Below are positions 1 through 10,166 of a stretch of 64,000 nt of DNA, piece after piece. The notes beneath the pieces are model-generated. The model saw only the letters and a program-made list of their open reading frames with translations. It made no database searches and was not told the DNA's origin. Made by a program: the position numbers and the translations under genes. Numbering within the stretch: position 1 is the first letter of the stretch; every line of letters starts with the position of its first letter. Origin of the DNA: Coniochaeta sp. PMI_546 (Eukaryota; Ascomycota; Sordariomycetes; Coniochaetales; Coniochaetaceae); assembly GCA_021432605.1 (NCBI GenBank), contig MU271146.1, forward strand, positions 2,108,001 through 2,172,000. Direction: 5' to 3'.

Positions 1-774
1 CACCCCTTGAACGAGTCTCCCATCATCGAGGCCGGATTCTTGAAGCCCCTGGTCGACCTGCTGGGATCAACAGATAATGAGGAGATCCAGTGCCACGCAA
101 TCTCGACCCTTAGGAACCTGGCAGCGAGCTCGGATCGGAACAAGGCGCTGGTTCTGGATGCTGGAGCGGTGCAGAAATGCAAGCAGCTGGTACTCGAGGT
201 GCCGGTGACGGTCCAGTCAGAGATGACGGCGGCTATTGCTGTTTTGGCACTGAGTGACGAGCTCAAGACGCATCTACTTGAGCTGGGCGTTTTCGACGTC
301 CTCATTCCGCTTACAAAGTCTCCCAGCATTGAGGTCCAAGGCAACAGCGCAGCTGCTCTGGGTAACCTCTCATCTAAAGGTATGCTTACCAAGCTCTCGC
401 TGCTGTCACCTCAAGTAAAGTTAATTCTAACTCGCAATCTAGTTGGTGACTACGGCATCTTCATCCGGGACTGGACGGAGCCAAGCGAAGGCATCCACGG
501 CTACCTCAGCAGGTTCCTCGACAGCGGTGACCCGACCTTTCAGCACATCGCCATCTGGACACTGCTCCAGCTGCTCGAGTCGGAAGACAAGAAGCTCATC
601 GGTCTCATCGGTAAGTCCGATGACATCGTGGAGATGATCAAGCAGATCGCGAACCGCCAGGTCGAGTCGGACAACGAGCTCGAAGACGACGATGAGGGCG
701 AGGTAGTCAACCTTGCTCAACGTTGTCTGGAACTACTGGGACAGGGAGGGGCTAAGAGTCACATAGAAGGTTGA
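1..774 (+). CDS. VAC8: Vac8-like armadillo-repeat vacuolar protein, C-terminal part
   Basis: The 5' part lies outside the window; reading is open from base 1 in frame 1. The visible protein has armadillo-type helices ([27 protein letters not shown]) and ends with the Vac8 C-terminal segment ([20 protein letters not shown], then an acidic ELEDDDEGE stretch). Known role of Vac8: a vacuole-membrane armadillo scaffold for vacuole inheritance, nucleus-vacuole contacts and autophagy; its lipid-modified N terminus is not visible here. One intron at 380-442 (GTATGC..CTAG) gives exons 1-379 and 443-774 and joins SSK to VGDYG in phase 1. The intron is 63 bp and has no in-frame stop, so an unspliced message would stay open with 21 extra residues. 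Removing it restores continuity of the family sequence. The identity is secure. Confidence 0.93.
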   Translation, partial: HPLNESPIIEAGFLKPLVDLLGSTDNEEIQCHAISTLRNLAASSDRNKALVLDAGAVQKCKQLVLEVPVTVQSEMTAAIAVLALSDELKTHLLELGVFDVLIPLTKSPSIEVQGNSAAALGNLSSKGMLTKLSLLSPQVKLILTRNLVGDYGIFIRDWTEPSEGIHGYLSRFLDSGDPTFQHIAIWTLLQLLESEDKKLIGLIGKSDDIVEMIKQIANRQVESDNELEDDDEGEVVNLAQRCLELLGQGGAKSHIEG

Positions 775-1322
775 CTCCCACTCTCCTGTTCCCTGCGCGT
801 CTAGTGCGTCTGTTTTCTGCTTTACGTTGTCCGGCCGCGCGTGTCGAGACATGGCATTGGCATGGTGTTGGTGGCGTCTGATATGCTTAGCCCGTACAAG
901 AGGGGTGAAGAAGCTGGACTCTGTTTGATTTCTGTATTTTAGGGGGGGGTTCAACGCATCTGGGAGCAAGGTTCACTGGGACTTCGCTGATGATCCCGCG
1001 CTTATCAGGCAGCGCTCCAAGCTGCATGGCTTTCTTTTGTACAAGTTATTCTATGGTCGGACTAGCCGGTTCGAGTTCTCTTCCGTCACATAGCTCTCTT
1101 CTTCTTGACACTGTATCAGGCCGGTCTTCACAGTCTGGCCTTATTCATCCTAGACTGTAATTAGACGGGTTCGCGCCGAGATGTCCAGATCTCACTCACT
1201 TGTGGTAACACGAGTCGGCGCAGGATACGTACGCTGGGTGAGGTAACTCGGCTTTTGAGCTACGCTATATCAATGAGAGAATATTCTCACTACTCTCCTG
1301 ACAGCTTCTGGCACTTGAACGA
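775..1322. other. Convergent 3' intergenic spacer, VAC8 / IMP1
   Basis: The 3' ends of two convergent genes meet here. I see no ORF with a recognisable product, no tRNA fold and no long repeat. A B-box-like GGTTCGAGTTC near 1067 lacks a partner A box or acceptor stem. Confidence 0.6.
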
Positions 1323-1920
1323 TCAAGACTGAGAAGTTGAGCTGTAGCTCTTGAGAGGATTCGTGATCCACTTGAACTCAAAACCCGGCCCTGGTGAGCG
1401 TAGAGTGGCAATCACCTTGCCGCTGACCAAGGCCAGAGGAACAGGACCGAACATGCGCGAGTCCCTCGAAGTGGGCAGGTTGTCGCCGACCAGCCAGCAG
1501 TGACCCTGCGGTACCTATTCTTACATCAACACAAAAGTCCTTATAAATTGATCCCAAGAGGATAAAACTCATCACACTCACCTGAATCATAGCATCACTC
1601 CCGCTCTCAGGCGAATCAATCAAGACGTAATCCCCCGGCATACCCAGCACACGCTTCATACCGTCCATATCGGGGAAAATGGGTATCTTGTAGACGACCA
1701 GGTCGCCCACGGCGACGCCGCGGCCGTAGCGGTGCCGCTTGGAGGTGAGCATCCACTCGTCGGCGACCTCGATGGTGGGCAGCATCGAGGGGCCCTGGGC
1801 AGGGCCGAGGCTGTAGCCGTACTCCCAGAAGAGGTGCAGGGCGGCGAAGTACTTGAAGGTGCTGAGGAAGAGGCGGAAGGGGTGTCCCAGAAGGGGGCGG
1901 GGGCGGAGGAGGGAGGCCAT
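1323..1920 (-). CDS. IMP1: Mitochondrial inner membrane protease subunit 1 (S26 signal peptidase)
   Basis: Exons, minus strand: 1920-1582 and 1514-1323; the intron at 1581-1515 is 67 bp. The spliced product is 176 residues, close to yeast Imp1 (190). It has an N-terminal hydrophobic stretch (about residues 22-38), the catalytic serine in GPSMLPT (Ser45), the general-base lysine in [10 protein letters not shown] (Lys89) and the downstream S26 box GHCWLVGDN followed by SRDSR. The ending FEFKWITN resembles the FKWINN of yeast Imp1, which favours Imp1 over Imp2. Known role: a Ser/Lys protease of the inner membrane that removes intermembrane-space sorting signals. It shares a 324-bp divergent promoter with the mitochondrial IF3 gene. 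Reading through the intron would replace the S26 C-terminal box with unrelated sequence, which supports the splice. Confidence 0.93.
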
Positions 1921-2244
1921 TCGAGGCCGTTGATGGGGGATTATTCTGATTGTCGTGAGCAGAGCATCGTTTTTCGGGAGTTGTGACTATGTGTGTTGTG
2001 TGAAATGATTGGTTCATGAGGAGGTTCGTGATATGAGAGGTGAGCGTCGAAGCTTGAGCTCCATTATCCTGACCGCCTGATTGGTCAGTAAGCTCCGAGC
2101 TTCGAACCTCCATCCGACGTCAAGGTCCCTGTTTCTACGGAGTTCTGTCCCAGTACAACATTAACATCGACATCTGGCAGCAATTGGACCGCGAAAACTC
2201 TGTCCCGCACATCTCCGGCCTCTCTGTACTAAGACATCGTCACA
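1921..2244. promoter_or_regulatory. Divergent promoter between IMP1 and mitochondrial IF3
   Basis: 324 bp separate the two start codons, which face away from each other. Both products are nuclear-encoded mitochondrial proteins, so shared regulation is plausible (inference). I see no clear TATA box. Confidence 0.5.
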
Positions 2245-3141
2245 ATGAGCTGCACAGGCTGCCTAAACAACAGCAGAATGGCCCTGCGAAGGGTCTTCCT
2301 GGCGGCCACGGTCGAGACGTCCCCAAGCTCTCAACTACGCTACCTCCTTGCGCCCTCTCTACGCTCTCCTTACCAGCAGCACACACTCTCGAACCGCCGA
2401 TTTTTCAACGGCATCAAGCGGGTCGCACACGTCGACGCCCGAAGTCCTCCCATCCCCAAGCCGCAGATCAACCCCCGCGACCCAGTCCTGCACACATCCG
2501 TCCAAGCACCAACGCACGATTCCCGGTCCGTCAAAGCCCACAAGCCAAAGGGCTCCAAGACCAACCCCTCTCTCCCGCGCGACGAGGCCATAGCAGATGT
2601 ATCGGACTACATCGTCCTCCGGCGCGAGGACGGCCACCTCACCGAGCCGCGGCCGCTGTCCAACGTCCTGACCGAGGCGCAGATCCGCGACCAGACGGTC
2701 ATAACCATCGTGCTGCCGCGGCCGGGGCAGAAGGGCGGGAGCCAGTACCCGATCTGCGTGGTGCTGGACCGGCAGGCGTACGAGGAGTCCGAGGCGCGGC
2801 GGGTCGCGGAGGAGAGCGAGAGGGAGAAGGGGGAGAGCAAGAAGAAGAAGGGGACCAAGGAGCTGGAGATCAACTGGGCCATTGCGCCGCACGACCTGGA
2901 GCACAAGATGAAGCGGTTCAGGGAGTTTCTGGGTAAGGGGCTGAGGGTGGAGATGTTGTTGCTCAGGAAGAGCAAGAGGAAGGGGAAGGTGTTCAAGCAG
3001 GCTTCCCCGGACGAGGTGGAGGAGCTGCTGAAGAGGGTCAGGGAGGAGGCGGCGCAGGTGCCGGGGACGAAGGAGTTTAAGGCTCCCAGTGGGGTTGTGG
3101 GTGATAAGTACCAACTGTTTTTCGAGGGGCCGCAGAATTAG
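2245..3141 (+). CDS. AIM23: Mitochondrial translation initiation factor 3 (Aim23 type)
   Basis: Single-exon gene of 298 residues. The N terminus is basic and hydroxylated, as in a mitochondrial presequence; a second ATG at codon 12 (MALRRVFLAATVE) would also give a good presequence, so the start is uncertain between these two. The IF3 N-terminal-like part covers about residues 111-155 (LPRDEAI, then YIVLRREDGHLTEPRPL). A charged linker with KKKK follows. The IF3 C-terminal domain begins at KELEINWAIAPHDLEHKMKR and runs to about residue 290. Known role: binds the mitochondrial small ribosomal subunit, prevents premature subunit joining and helps select the start codon. Base use changes within the gene: the first half is C-rich on the coding strand, the second half G-rich. 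Confidence 0.9.
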   Translation: MSCTGCLNNSRMALRRVFLAATVETSPSSQLRYLLAPSLRSPYQQHTLSNRRFFNGIKRVAHVDARSPPIPKPQINPRDPVLHTSVQAPTHDSRSVKAHKPKGSKTNPSLPRDEAIADVSDYIVLRREDGHLTEPRPLSNVLTEAQIRDQTVITIVLPRPGQKGGSQYPICVVLDRQAYEESEARRVAEESEREKGESKKKKGTKELEINWAIAPHDLEHKMKRFREFLGKGLRVEMLLLRKSKRKGKVFKQASPDEVEELLKRVREEAAQVPGTKEFKAPSGVVGDKYQLFFEGPQN

Positions 3142-3792
3142 GGAGGGAGGGGAGAGAGGAGCTGCGGTATGGCGAGGGTAGTGTAGGTGTGGCATCTGGA
3201 TATGGGCATCTACGCGGTATCCATGTAGGGGACCAAGGGTTGTTGGGGTTAGGGTTGGCGCTGGCAAACGATTAGGTCTATAGGATGGGTAGAACTGCCC
3301 AAGCTAGCCGAACGTTGCTGCATGTGTGGCTCAAGGTATAATGTGCTTGTCTGTGACATACTGGTCCAGGCTCGTGCAGCTGTACTTGTGTCATCTAAAC
3401 AATGGGACTGTCTTGAGATGCTATGTTGGAATTGCTCTCGGCGGGGTGATAAGGTTCGCGGGGCTTGTCGATAAAAAGTCACAAAGGATTGAGTGACTCA
3501 AGCTTCAAGGCCAATTTTCTGTCGCCGGCTGTTCACCTTAACCGCACCAGCAAAACCTTGTCACAGAGCGCCAACTAACAATTACAAAGATCAGTCGATA
3601 ATAGTAACATGCAATTCTTGAGAAATAGCTATTCAATACAGACCGGCAAGCATTCACATCCTCACAAAGCTGTGCAGCGGCAGCACCCCGTCTGAGTCCG
3701 CGTTTCAGCCGACAACCTAACCACTCGATCGATCGCGTCCGACGACATATATCCATCGCATCGGACACACTTCCTCTCGAGAGCCTCACGTA
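3142..3792. other. Intergenic, mtIF3 3' end to eIF2B-delta promoter
   Basis: Tandem genes flank this spacer. The last part (3640-3792) is a likely leader. I see no coding signal or repeat. Confidence 0.5.
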
Positions 3793-5284
3793 ATGGCTAC
3801 CGAGGCCAACGGAGCTCCTCCAGCTCCTGCTGCAGAGAGTCCCGCGCCCGCAACCGCACCGTCAACTTCGAGCACGGCCGCACCAGCACAAGCCGCGACA
3901 GCAGCCGCAGCCGCACCTGCAAACACACCAAAGCTCTCCAACGCCGAGCTAAAAGCCAAGCAAAAGGCCGAGAAGGCAGCACGGAGAGCCGCCCAGAAAG
4001 AAGCAAAAGTCGCAGTTGCGCCGCCATCACCCGCAGCGGCACTCCAAGATGGCAACAAAGGAGGAAAGCAGCCCTCCAAAGGAGGTAAGCAGGACAGCAG
4101 CAGCCAAGAGCAGCAACCCGCAGCCCAGCGACCAGGACAGCCTCCGCGACGGCCGTCCATGGCGGGCAAACGGCCCTCGTTAGTCGCCGGCGGCGAGCAG
4201 GACCTGCGAGCCGCCATACCGGAGTGCTTCAGCCACTTACCCATGGCCAAGCGCATCGCGACGTCGCAGGCGCATAAGGATGTTCACCCTGCTGTACTGG
4301 CGCTGGGCCAGCAGATGGCTACGTTTACGATCAGGGACAGTATTACGCGGTTGAAGTATATGCTTTTGGCTTTCCGAAAGGTTAGTTCTCCCCCCCCTCA
4401 GCCTCACCTCTTATGTCTGGAGACTATATGCTAATGACATGGAATAGGTAATCGAGTCCTACGAAACCCCCAAAGGCAACTCTCTCTCCCGGCACTTCAT
4501 CCCCCACGTCCTGAACCCTCAGATCGAGTACCTGACCGAGTGTCGCCCAATGTCCTTCTCCATGGGCAACGCCATCCGGCTGATCAAGGCCAAGGTCAAT
4601 AAGTTCGACATCGACACGCCCGAGGACGACGCCAAGGAAGCGATGCTAGACATGATCGACAACTTTGTCAATGAGCGCATCACCCTCGCGGAGCTGGTTA
4701 TCGCCCGGAACGCGGCGGACATGATTGCCGACGGGGACGTCATCCTGACCTACCGCCACCACAGGCTGGTGGAGAAGGCGCTGCGGCAGGCGTTGCGGGA
4801 CGGGAAGAGGTTCGAGGTGCAGGTTATCGATGACCCGCTTGATCAGACCGGCCTCGTGCTGGCGAAGGTGTTGAGGAGGGAGGGGGTGAGGGTCTATTAC
4901 TCGCCTCACCTCGGCGGGACGCATCAGGTCGGCGTGCGGCGCGCGAGCAAGGTCATTGTCGGAGGCGAGGCCATCTTTGCTAATGGCAGTCTGTACGGGC
5001 CAGCCGGAACGTGTGACCTCTGTCTCGCTGCCTCGGACGCGGGGACGCCGGTCGTGGCGCTGTGCGAGACGATCAACTTTGATCGGGACCGGGTTGCGAA
5101 CGACTCGCTGACGTACAACGAGATTGATCCCGAGAGGGGATCGGGGGAGGCGTTCAGGCTCCTGTTTGACACCACGAGGGAGAAGTATCTGGGCGTCGTG
5201 GTTACGGAGTACGAGAGTGAGACGGGCAACTCGCCGGCGCAGAGTATTCTGGCTATTTTGAGGAAGCAGGAGGATCAGATTTAG
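3793..5284 (+). CDS. GCD2: Translation initiation factor eIF2B subunit delta
   Basis: Two exons, 3793-4380 and 4448-5284, with a 67-bp intron at 4381-4447; phase 0, joined as LLAFRK to VIESYE. The product is 474 residues. Residues 1-130 are low-complexity Ala/Pro/Lys/Gln with an NAELKAKQKAEKAARRAAQK basic helix, as in delta subunits. The IF-2B fold follows from about residue 145 (HPAVLALGQQMATF) and includes NAIRLIKAKVN, the GGTHQVGVRRASKVIVG segment and ANGSLYGPAGT. Known role: one of the five subunits of the guanine-nucleotide exchange factor for eIF2 and part of the regulatory subcomplex that senses phosphorylated eIF2-alpha. The long basic N-terminal extension points to delta rather than alpha or beta. 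Confidence 0.94.
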
Positions 5285-5831
5285 GGAAGATGAGAGGTCT
5301 GCTTCGGATGAACAAGGGCCCGGGTGCGGCGGCAACTTGAAATGATGTCTCGCGTGCTTCTGGAATAGGATATGGTCATATATGGACTGCTTCCTGAAGG
5401 TTTAGATAGGATGGGTAGACATGTTGCCGGACAGACAGGGGATATCTCGAGTCTTGTCTCTTCATGTTTCGTAGCTCTACCATGTGAGACGTGGGCATAC
5501 CGTTCCAGTGCTCCTTCTGCAAGGATTATGCTGTTAAGACCTCACAGTAAGCGTGGAAACTTCATCAAAGAGGCAGCTTCAATTGAAGGATGCGCTTTTG
5601 CACTCCGCAAACCGCAATCGTGTGGTGGTGGTCCAATGATATGGGTCTCCTGACTGATAGAGACGCTCTTTGGAATCGGTGAGCCAACGTCACATCGATA
5701 ACGATCGCCACGAATCTGATCATTTGTTCATTTCCCCTTGCTCTTGACGAGCGTCCTCTTCCATCCCAACCAAGCATATGTACACTGACAAGATCGCATC
5801 CATCACCCAGCCGCAGCCCGAGACAAGGCCC
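5285..5831. other. Convergent 3' spacer, eIF2B delta / complex I subunit
   Basis: Two genes converge here. Short open frames are present, but none has a recognisable sequence. Confidence 0.5.
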
Positions 5832-6175
5832 TCACATCTGCTGGACCTGGATAGCACCAGTGGCGGTGCCGATCTCCTTCTCTGACCTCCGCGCCCTCTT
5901 CTCCAGAATTGTCTTCTTCCGCTCCTCCAGGATGGCCGTTTGTCGCCGGTCGATTCCCTCCAGCCAGTATCCGAAGCTGGCACCCACGCCGCCGAAGAGG
6001 GGGTAGACCCAGAGTGACTGCCGGAGGAAGAGCGGGCGCATCTCGATACCTAGTTGCCATGCGCGGGTTGCGATGCCTAGATTGATATGTTAGTTAGCTG
6101 TGACTTGCTCAAGTGGCAGGATGGGACAAGGAAGCTCGTACCGAAGCCGGCCCAGAAGAGGACTCGGGACACCAT
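5832..6175 (-). CDS. Small mitochondrial membrane protein, probable complex I accessory subunit (14 kDa type)
   Basis: This gene is only clear after splicing. Exons, minus strand: 6175-6142 and 6076-5832; the intron at 6141-6077 is 65 bp. The product is 92 residues, starting MVSRVLFWAGFG and joining to IATRAWQLGIEMRPLF. It has a hydrophobic N terminus, a second hydrophobic stretch (LWVYPLFGGVGASFGYWLEG) and a charged C-terminal helix (ILEERKKTILEKRARRSEK). The arrangement and length match my recollection of the Pezizomycotina protein annotated as NADH:ubiquinone oxidoreductase 14 kDa subunit. The assignment to complex I is from memory of the family and is less sure than the gene model. An alternative is another small inner-membrane protein. 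Confidence 0.7.
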
Positions 6176-6753
6176 CTTTGGCTGTGTGGTTGTGTTGGAT
6201 TGCGGATGAAAGTGGATGAAGATGGGTTGGTAGAGGGACCGAATTGAGGAATTTCTGGGTTGTCCTCCTCAATGGCTCGCGTTGGCCCGCTGTTGTCACT
6301 GCTGCGTTGAGACGAGTCGATTGATGTTTGGTGAGGCTCAAGGCGTGACATTGAAATCGAAGCTTGGACCACCTGGCGGGCAATAAGCGGTTTTTTGCTT
6401 CTCCCATTTGCCAGATGCCAGCTGCCAGCCAGGCCAGCTTCTTTTCATTAGAGTCACGCCCCAAACCGGAGTGTCTCTTCTTGCTTAAACTGTTGCGCTA
6501 GCTGTTGCGCTAAATGCACCCTTGCATGTGCTTCCCCACCTAAAATTGACCTTCCGCCAGGGCGTTTGGACATTCAAGCAAACGCGACTTTGGCTTTCAC
6601 GAATCTCAACGATATCACGACGGTCTTTTACTTGTGTTACCATCGCGGCCCAACAACATCAGCCTCAAACACTGCAGAAGCGAATCAACCATCGTGAATG
6701 CGTCTGTCGATACAAGTGATCGTCCCGTAAATACCGGACCTTCGTGGTCCTAG
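6176..6753. promoter_or_regulatory. Divergent promoter, complex I subunit / SHG1
   Basis: 578 bp lie between two outward-facing start codons. I see no clear motif. Around 6485-6515 a short direct repeat (CTGTTGCGCTA, twice) is visible. Confidence 0.45.
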
Positions 6754-9655
6754 ATGGCCGCGACTGTCGGAACCATGCCGTCGGCAACAGAACAGATCGG
6801 AGCCTCAGCTCCTGCCGCCGCTCCTGCGGCAAGGAAGTTCAAGGCCTCTGACCTGCCTCTACCATCCGCGACACGTTCGGCGATTGAAGGACTGGCACAT
6901 AGTTTCAAGAAGAAGGGCGGATTCGATGCCATCCGCAAACAGGTGTGGGAGAAGTTCGAGGCCAGCGTAAGTGATTTCTCACCTTGATATCACCGCCCTT
7001 CGCTCGCATGAGCAATTCTTACGTTTCTACGCCTTCCTCTGCAACCGTGTTTGTTCTGTGCAACATTCTCACCTGGTTTCCCTACAGGACTACGAAGCGC
7101 AAATCACCAAAGACATCCTCGAAGTCGCCGAGCAAGAACTGGAGCGCAACGCCGCCCAACTCCTCACCCTCGACCGCAACAAAGCCAGCGCTCTTATAGA
7201 TGGCGCTGTCGACCGCAGTGGCGTCTACCAAAAGGCCGAAGCTGTGATCGCTTCGCTCATCGACACTCGCGCCATTGAGGAGCACATCCGCGAGCTGCGG
7301 CGCGCCGAAATCGGTGACGAGGCCGCTGAACTGGAGCGCATGAGGGGTGCCAAGACGGACGAGTGGTACGCGGCTCAGACGGCGGAGCGGCGGGCTCAGA
7401 GGGAGAAAGTCAGGGAGGAGCTCCGCATTGTCGAGGAGAAGAAGAGGCAGTTGGAGAGGGAGATACGGGAGCGGGAGGATATGAAGCGACGCGAGGCCGA
7501 GAGAGCGGAGAGGGAGAAGAGGCGGAAGGAGAGAGAGGAGCAGTATGCGAAGGAGAAGGAGCTCAGGGACAAGGAGCGCGAGAGGGAGCGCGGGAGGGAA
7601 CAGAGTCGTGATCGCCGGGCACGAGAACGGAGCCGTGACCGCGACAGGGACAGGGATAGGGACCGGCATCGTGACCGTGATAGGGATCGATCAAGAGACA
7701 AGGACCGGGACCGGGACCGTGATCGTGATCGCGATCGCGATCGGGACAGGACTCGACGCGATTCCAGGGATAGGCGACGGACAAGCAAGGACGAAGGCAG
7801 ACCAGAACTCAAGAAGGAACTGTCGAAGGAAGAACTCGAGCGTCTGGAACAGGAGGCTTTGGCCGATCTCCTGCGCGAAAGCAAGCGGGTCGTTGCTCAG
7901 CAGCCAGAGATCGAGATTGACGAAGCACTAGTACCGCCACCGCGACGTACCAAACCGGCCTCGGCTATCGACCCTATACGACGCGGGTCGCCGAAGGTGG
8001 CAGCCGCCAAGAAGACCGCAGAAGTGAAGCCTGAGGCTAAGCCTGCTGCGGAGGTGAAGAAGCTACCAGAGGCGCCTCGACCGGAGAAGCCGGAGACAAA
8101 AGATGCAAAGGACGCCAAGAAGGAATCTCTACCCGCCAAAGATGCAAAGGGTACCAAGGATACGCCAGTGAAGACAGAGCGTAGGAGGACCAGGAGTCCG
8201 TCTCGATCTCGTCGCGAGCCAGACACGGACAAGACCAAAGAGAAAGAGAAGGAAAAGGAACGCGAGCCAGCCCGAGCACGGGACAGGGACCGCAGCCGCT
8301 CTGCTGACCGAAGACGCCGGGATCGTCGGTCATACTCTCCCCGGCGCGAGAGGAGTCGCTCTCGACGGAGGGATCGAAGCCGGTCGAGACTACGAGATAG
8401 GAGGGACGACAGACGGGAGAGAAGCCGTTCGCGGGCGCGGACCGATCGGAGAGACGACCCGCGCGACGATCGCAGAGATGACCGCCGAGCTAGCCGTGTG
8501 GACACGAGCCGAACTCGGGAGGTCAAGGTGGAGAGACGGGAGAGTCTTGTCTCAGTGGCCCGCACAGACAAGCGCGACGAGCGCAAAGAACGCAGCCGCT
8601 CGCGACCTCGGGATACGAAGGACACCCGGCCCGAAAGGAAGGAGCGCAGCCGGTCACCTCGTCCACGTGCGGACCGCCGTGACAGGTCTCGTTCTCGGCT
8701 GAGGGACGACCGTCGGGAGAGGAGCCGTTCTCGCGACAGGCGAGACCGTAGAGATCGCAGCCGGGACCGAGCGGACACCGTCAAGCGCGACACAACTGAC
8801 CGCCGTGAGCGAAGTCGCTCGGCGCGGCGAGCTCGGACTCCCGTACGTGACCGAGATCGAGAACGCGACCGAGATCGCGATCGTGAAAGAGAGAGGCCTC
8901 GCGAACGCGACCGCGATAGGCCGCGGCGCAGCCGATCTCGGTCGCCGGCACGACCGCCCCTCGGCCTCAACGCGGAAGGCTTGGAAGCCTGGAAGCGCGC
9001 CGAAGTCAAGAAGCGCGAGCAGGAAGCTAAGGCCTACCTTGCTGCTCAGAAGGAGGCACGCGAGAAAGGGCTGCCCATTCCAGGTCTTGAGGACAGGCGC
9101 GACGATAGGAGGGACGATAGGCGCGAGAGCCGGTCTGTGGCTGGTGATCGGTCTCCTGAGCTCAAGAGACGGGTTGCCATTGAGGATATTGATCGGTATG
9201 TTCCTGGCGGCAGGGATCGTGACAGGGACAGGGACCGGAGGGACGATCGGCCTGCTCGTGATGATAGGGAGAGGGATAGAGATCGGGACCTGGACCGCGA
9301 CCGCGACCGCGACCGCGATCGTCGGGCGAGCATTCGCGATGATCGGAGGAAGTCACGGTCGCGCAGCCGAAATAGAGACCGGGACCGGGACCGGGAGCGT
9401 GAGAGAGATAACCGCGACAGGGATCGGGACAGGGATCGAGACAGGGAGCGTGACCGCGATCGTGACCGGGACCGGGACCGCGATCGAGACCGGGATAGGG
9501 ACGATCGTCGCACGCGACGCGAGCGCAGCACATCAGTCCGTGACCGAGACAGGGACAGAGACCGGGATCGAGACCGAGACCGGGACCGGGACCGTGGGGT
9601 TAGAGATCGTCGTGATACGAGTCGTACCCGGCGCCGGAGCAGGAGCCGAGCTTAG
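6754..9655 (+). CDS. shg1: COMPASS-type Shg1-domain protein with long Arg-Asp/Arg-Ser tail
   Basis: Exons 6754-6966 and 7088-9655, intron 121 bp, 926 residues in all. The Shg1 domain covers about residues 29-150: FKASDLPLPSATRSAIEGLA, FKKKGGFDAIRKQVWEKFEAS, then DYEAQITKDILEVAEQELE after the intron. A charged coiled-coil follows (about 150-230). The rest is dominated by RD/RE/RS dipeptides: a first RD block (about 232-290), a mixed RS/RD block (436-697), a less repetitive island (about 697-770, GLNAEGLEAWKRAEVKKREQ) and a final RD block (773-926). Yeast Shg1, a subunit of the Set1/COMPASS H3K4 methyltransferase, is only about 140 residues. The tail resembles SR/RD splicing factors such as U1-70K, so a link between chromatin and RNA processing is possible (inference). 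Confidence 0.85.
7570..7770 (+). repeat. Degenerate CGN-GAY hexamer repeat coding for Arg-Asp
   Basis: Short tandem repeat inside the Shg1 gene, built on GACCGG/GATCGC-type hexamers. Similar blocks occur at about 8860-8940 and 9210-9610. Codons vary while the Arg-Asp dipeptide is kept, which suggests selection on the protein rather than recent slippage alone. Confidence 0.8.
9210..9610 (+). repeat. C-terminal CGN-GAY hexamer repeat of the Shg1 gene
   Basis: The longest RD-coding block in the gene, mostly GACCGG, GATCGC and GATAGG units, broken near 9325-9375 by an SIRDDRRKSRSRSRN segment. It is prone to length change between strains. Confidence 0.8.
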
Positions 9656-10166
9656 AGGACTCCTCTCACCATCCGCAGTCGGGACATCCTGCAGACCACG
9701 TCGAAACATGAACCCCCCTCGCGCCCTGCTGTTCTTTGCCCCGGTCGAAAGCCCAAAGCCAATGCTGATGTCATGCCCCAGCAGAGACGCGCAGAGAAGA
9801 CACCCAACACGCGGAACAGGGGACGTGGAGCCAAGGATAAGCCACGGTGAGTGTATGATAGAGATCTGGCGTTTGGTTTAGCCGTTTGGAGGCGGGGCAT
9901 TTTACAAGGATTGCGCAACTTTGACGTTCACGTCATCGGGACGAAGGGGCAGTGAATGGAGGAATGATTTCTATCCAAGAACATTATCGCGAAGAGGATC
10001 TGTCCAGGAATTGTAATATCAAAAAGGCGACATGGCCCCCAAATGCAGGAAGAGCTGCATGTAATTGATACCTGAACTCCATCCATGCCATGCTGACCCG
10101 TGAATGAATGCTCATTAACCCCTTATTAAACCATGTCTAATTTCACGCTCCTTAGCCAAAAGGGTA
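9656..10166. other. Convergent 3' spacer, SHG1 / transporter
   Basis: No gene recognised. A plus-strand frame that overlaps the Shg1 tail runs on into this spacer, but its sequence is only a frame-shifted reading of the repeat. Confidence 0.5.
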
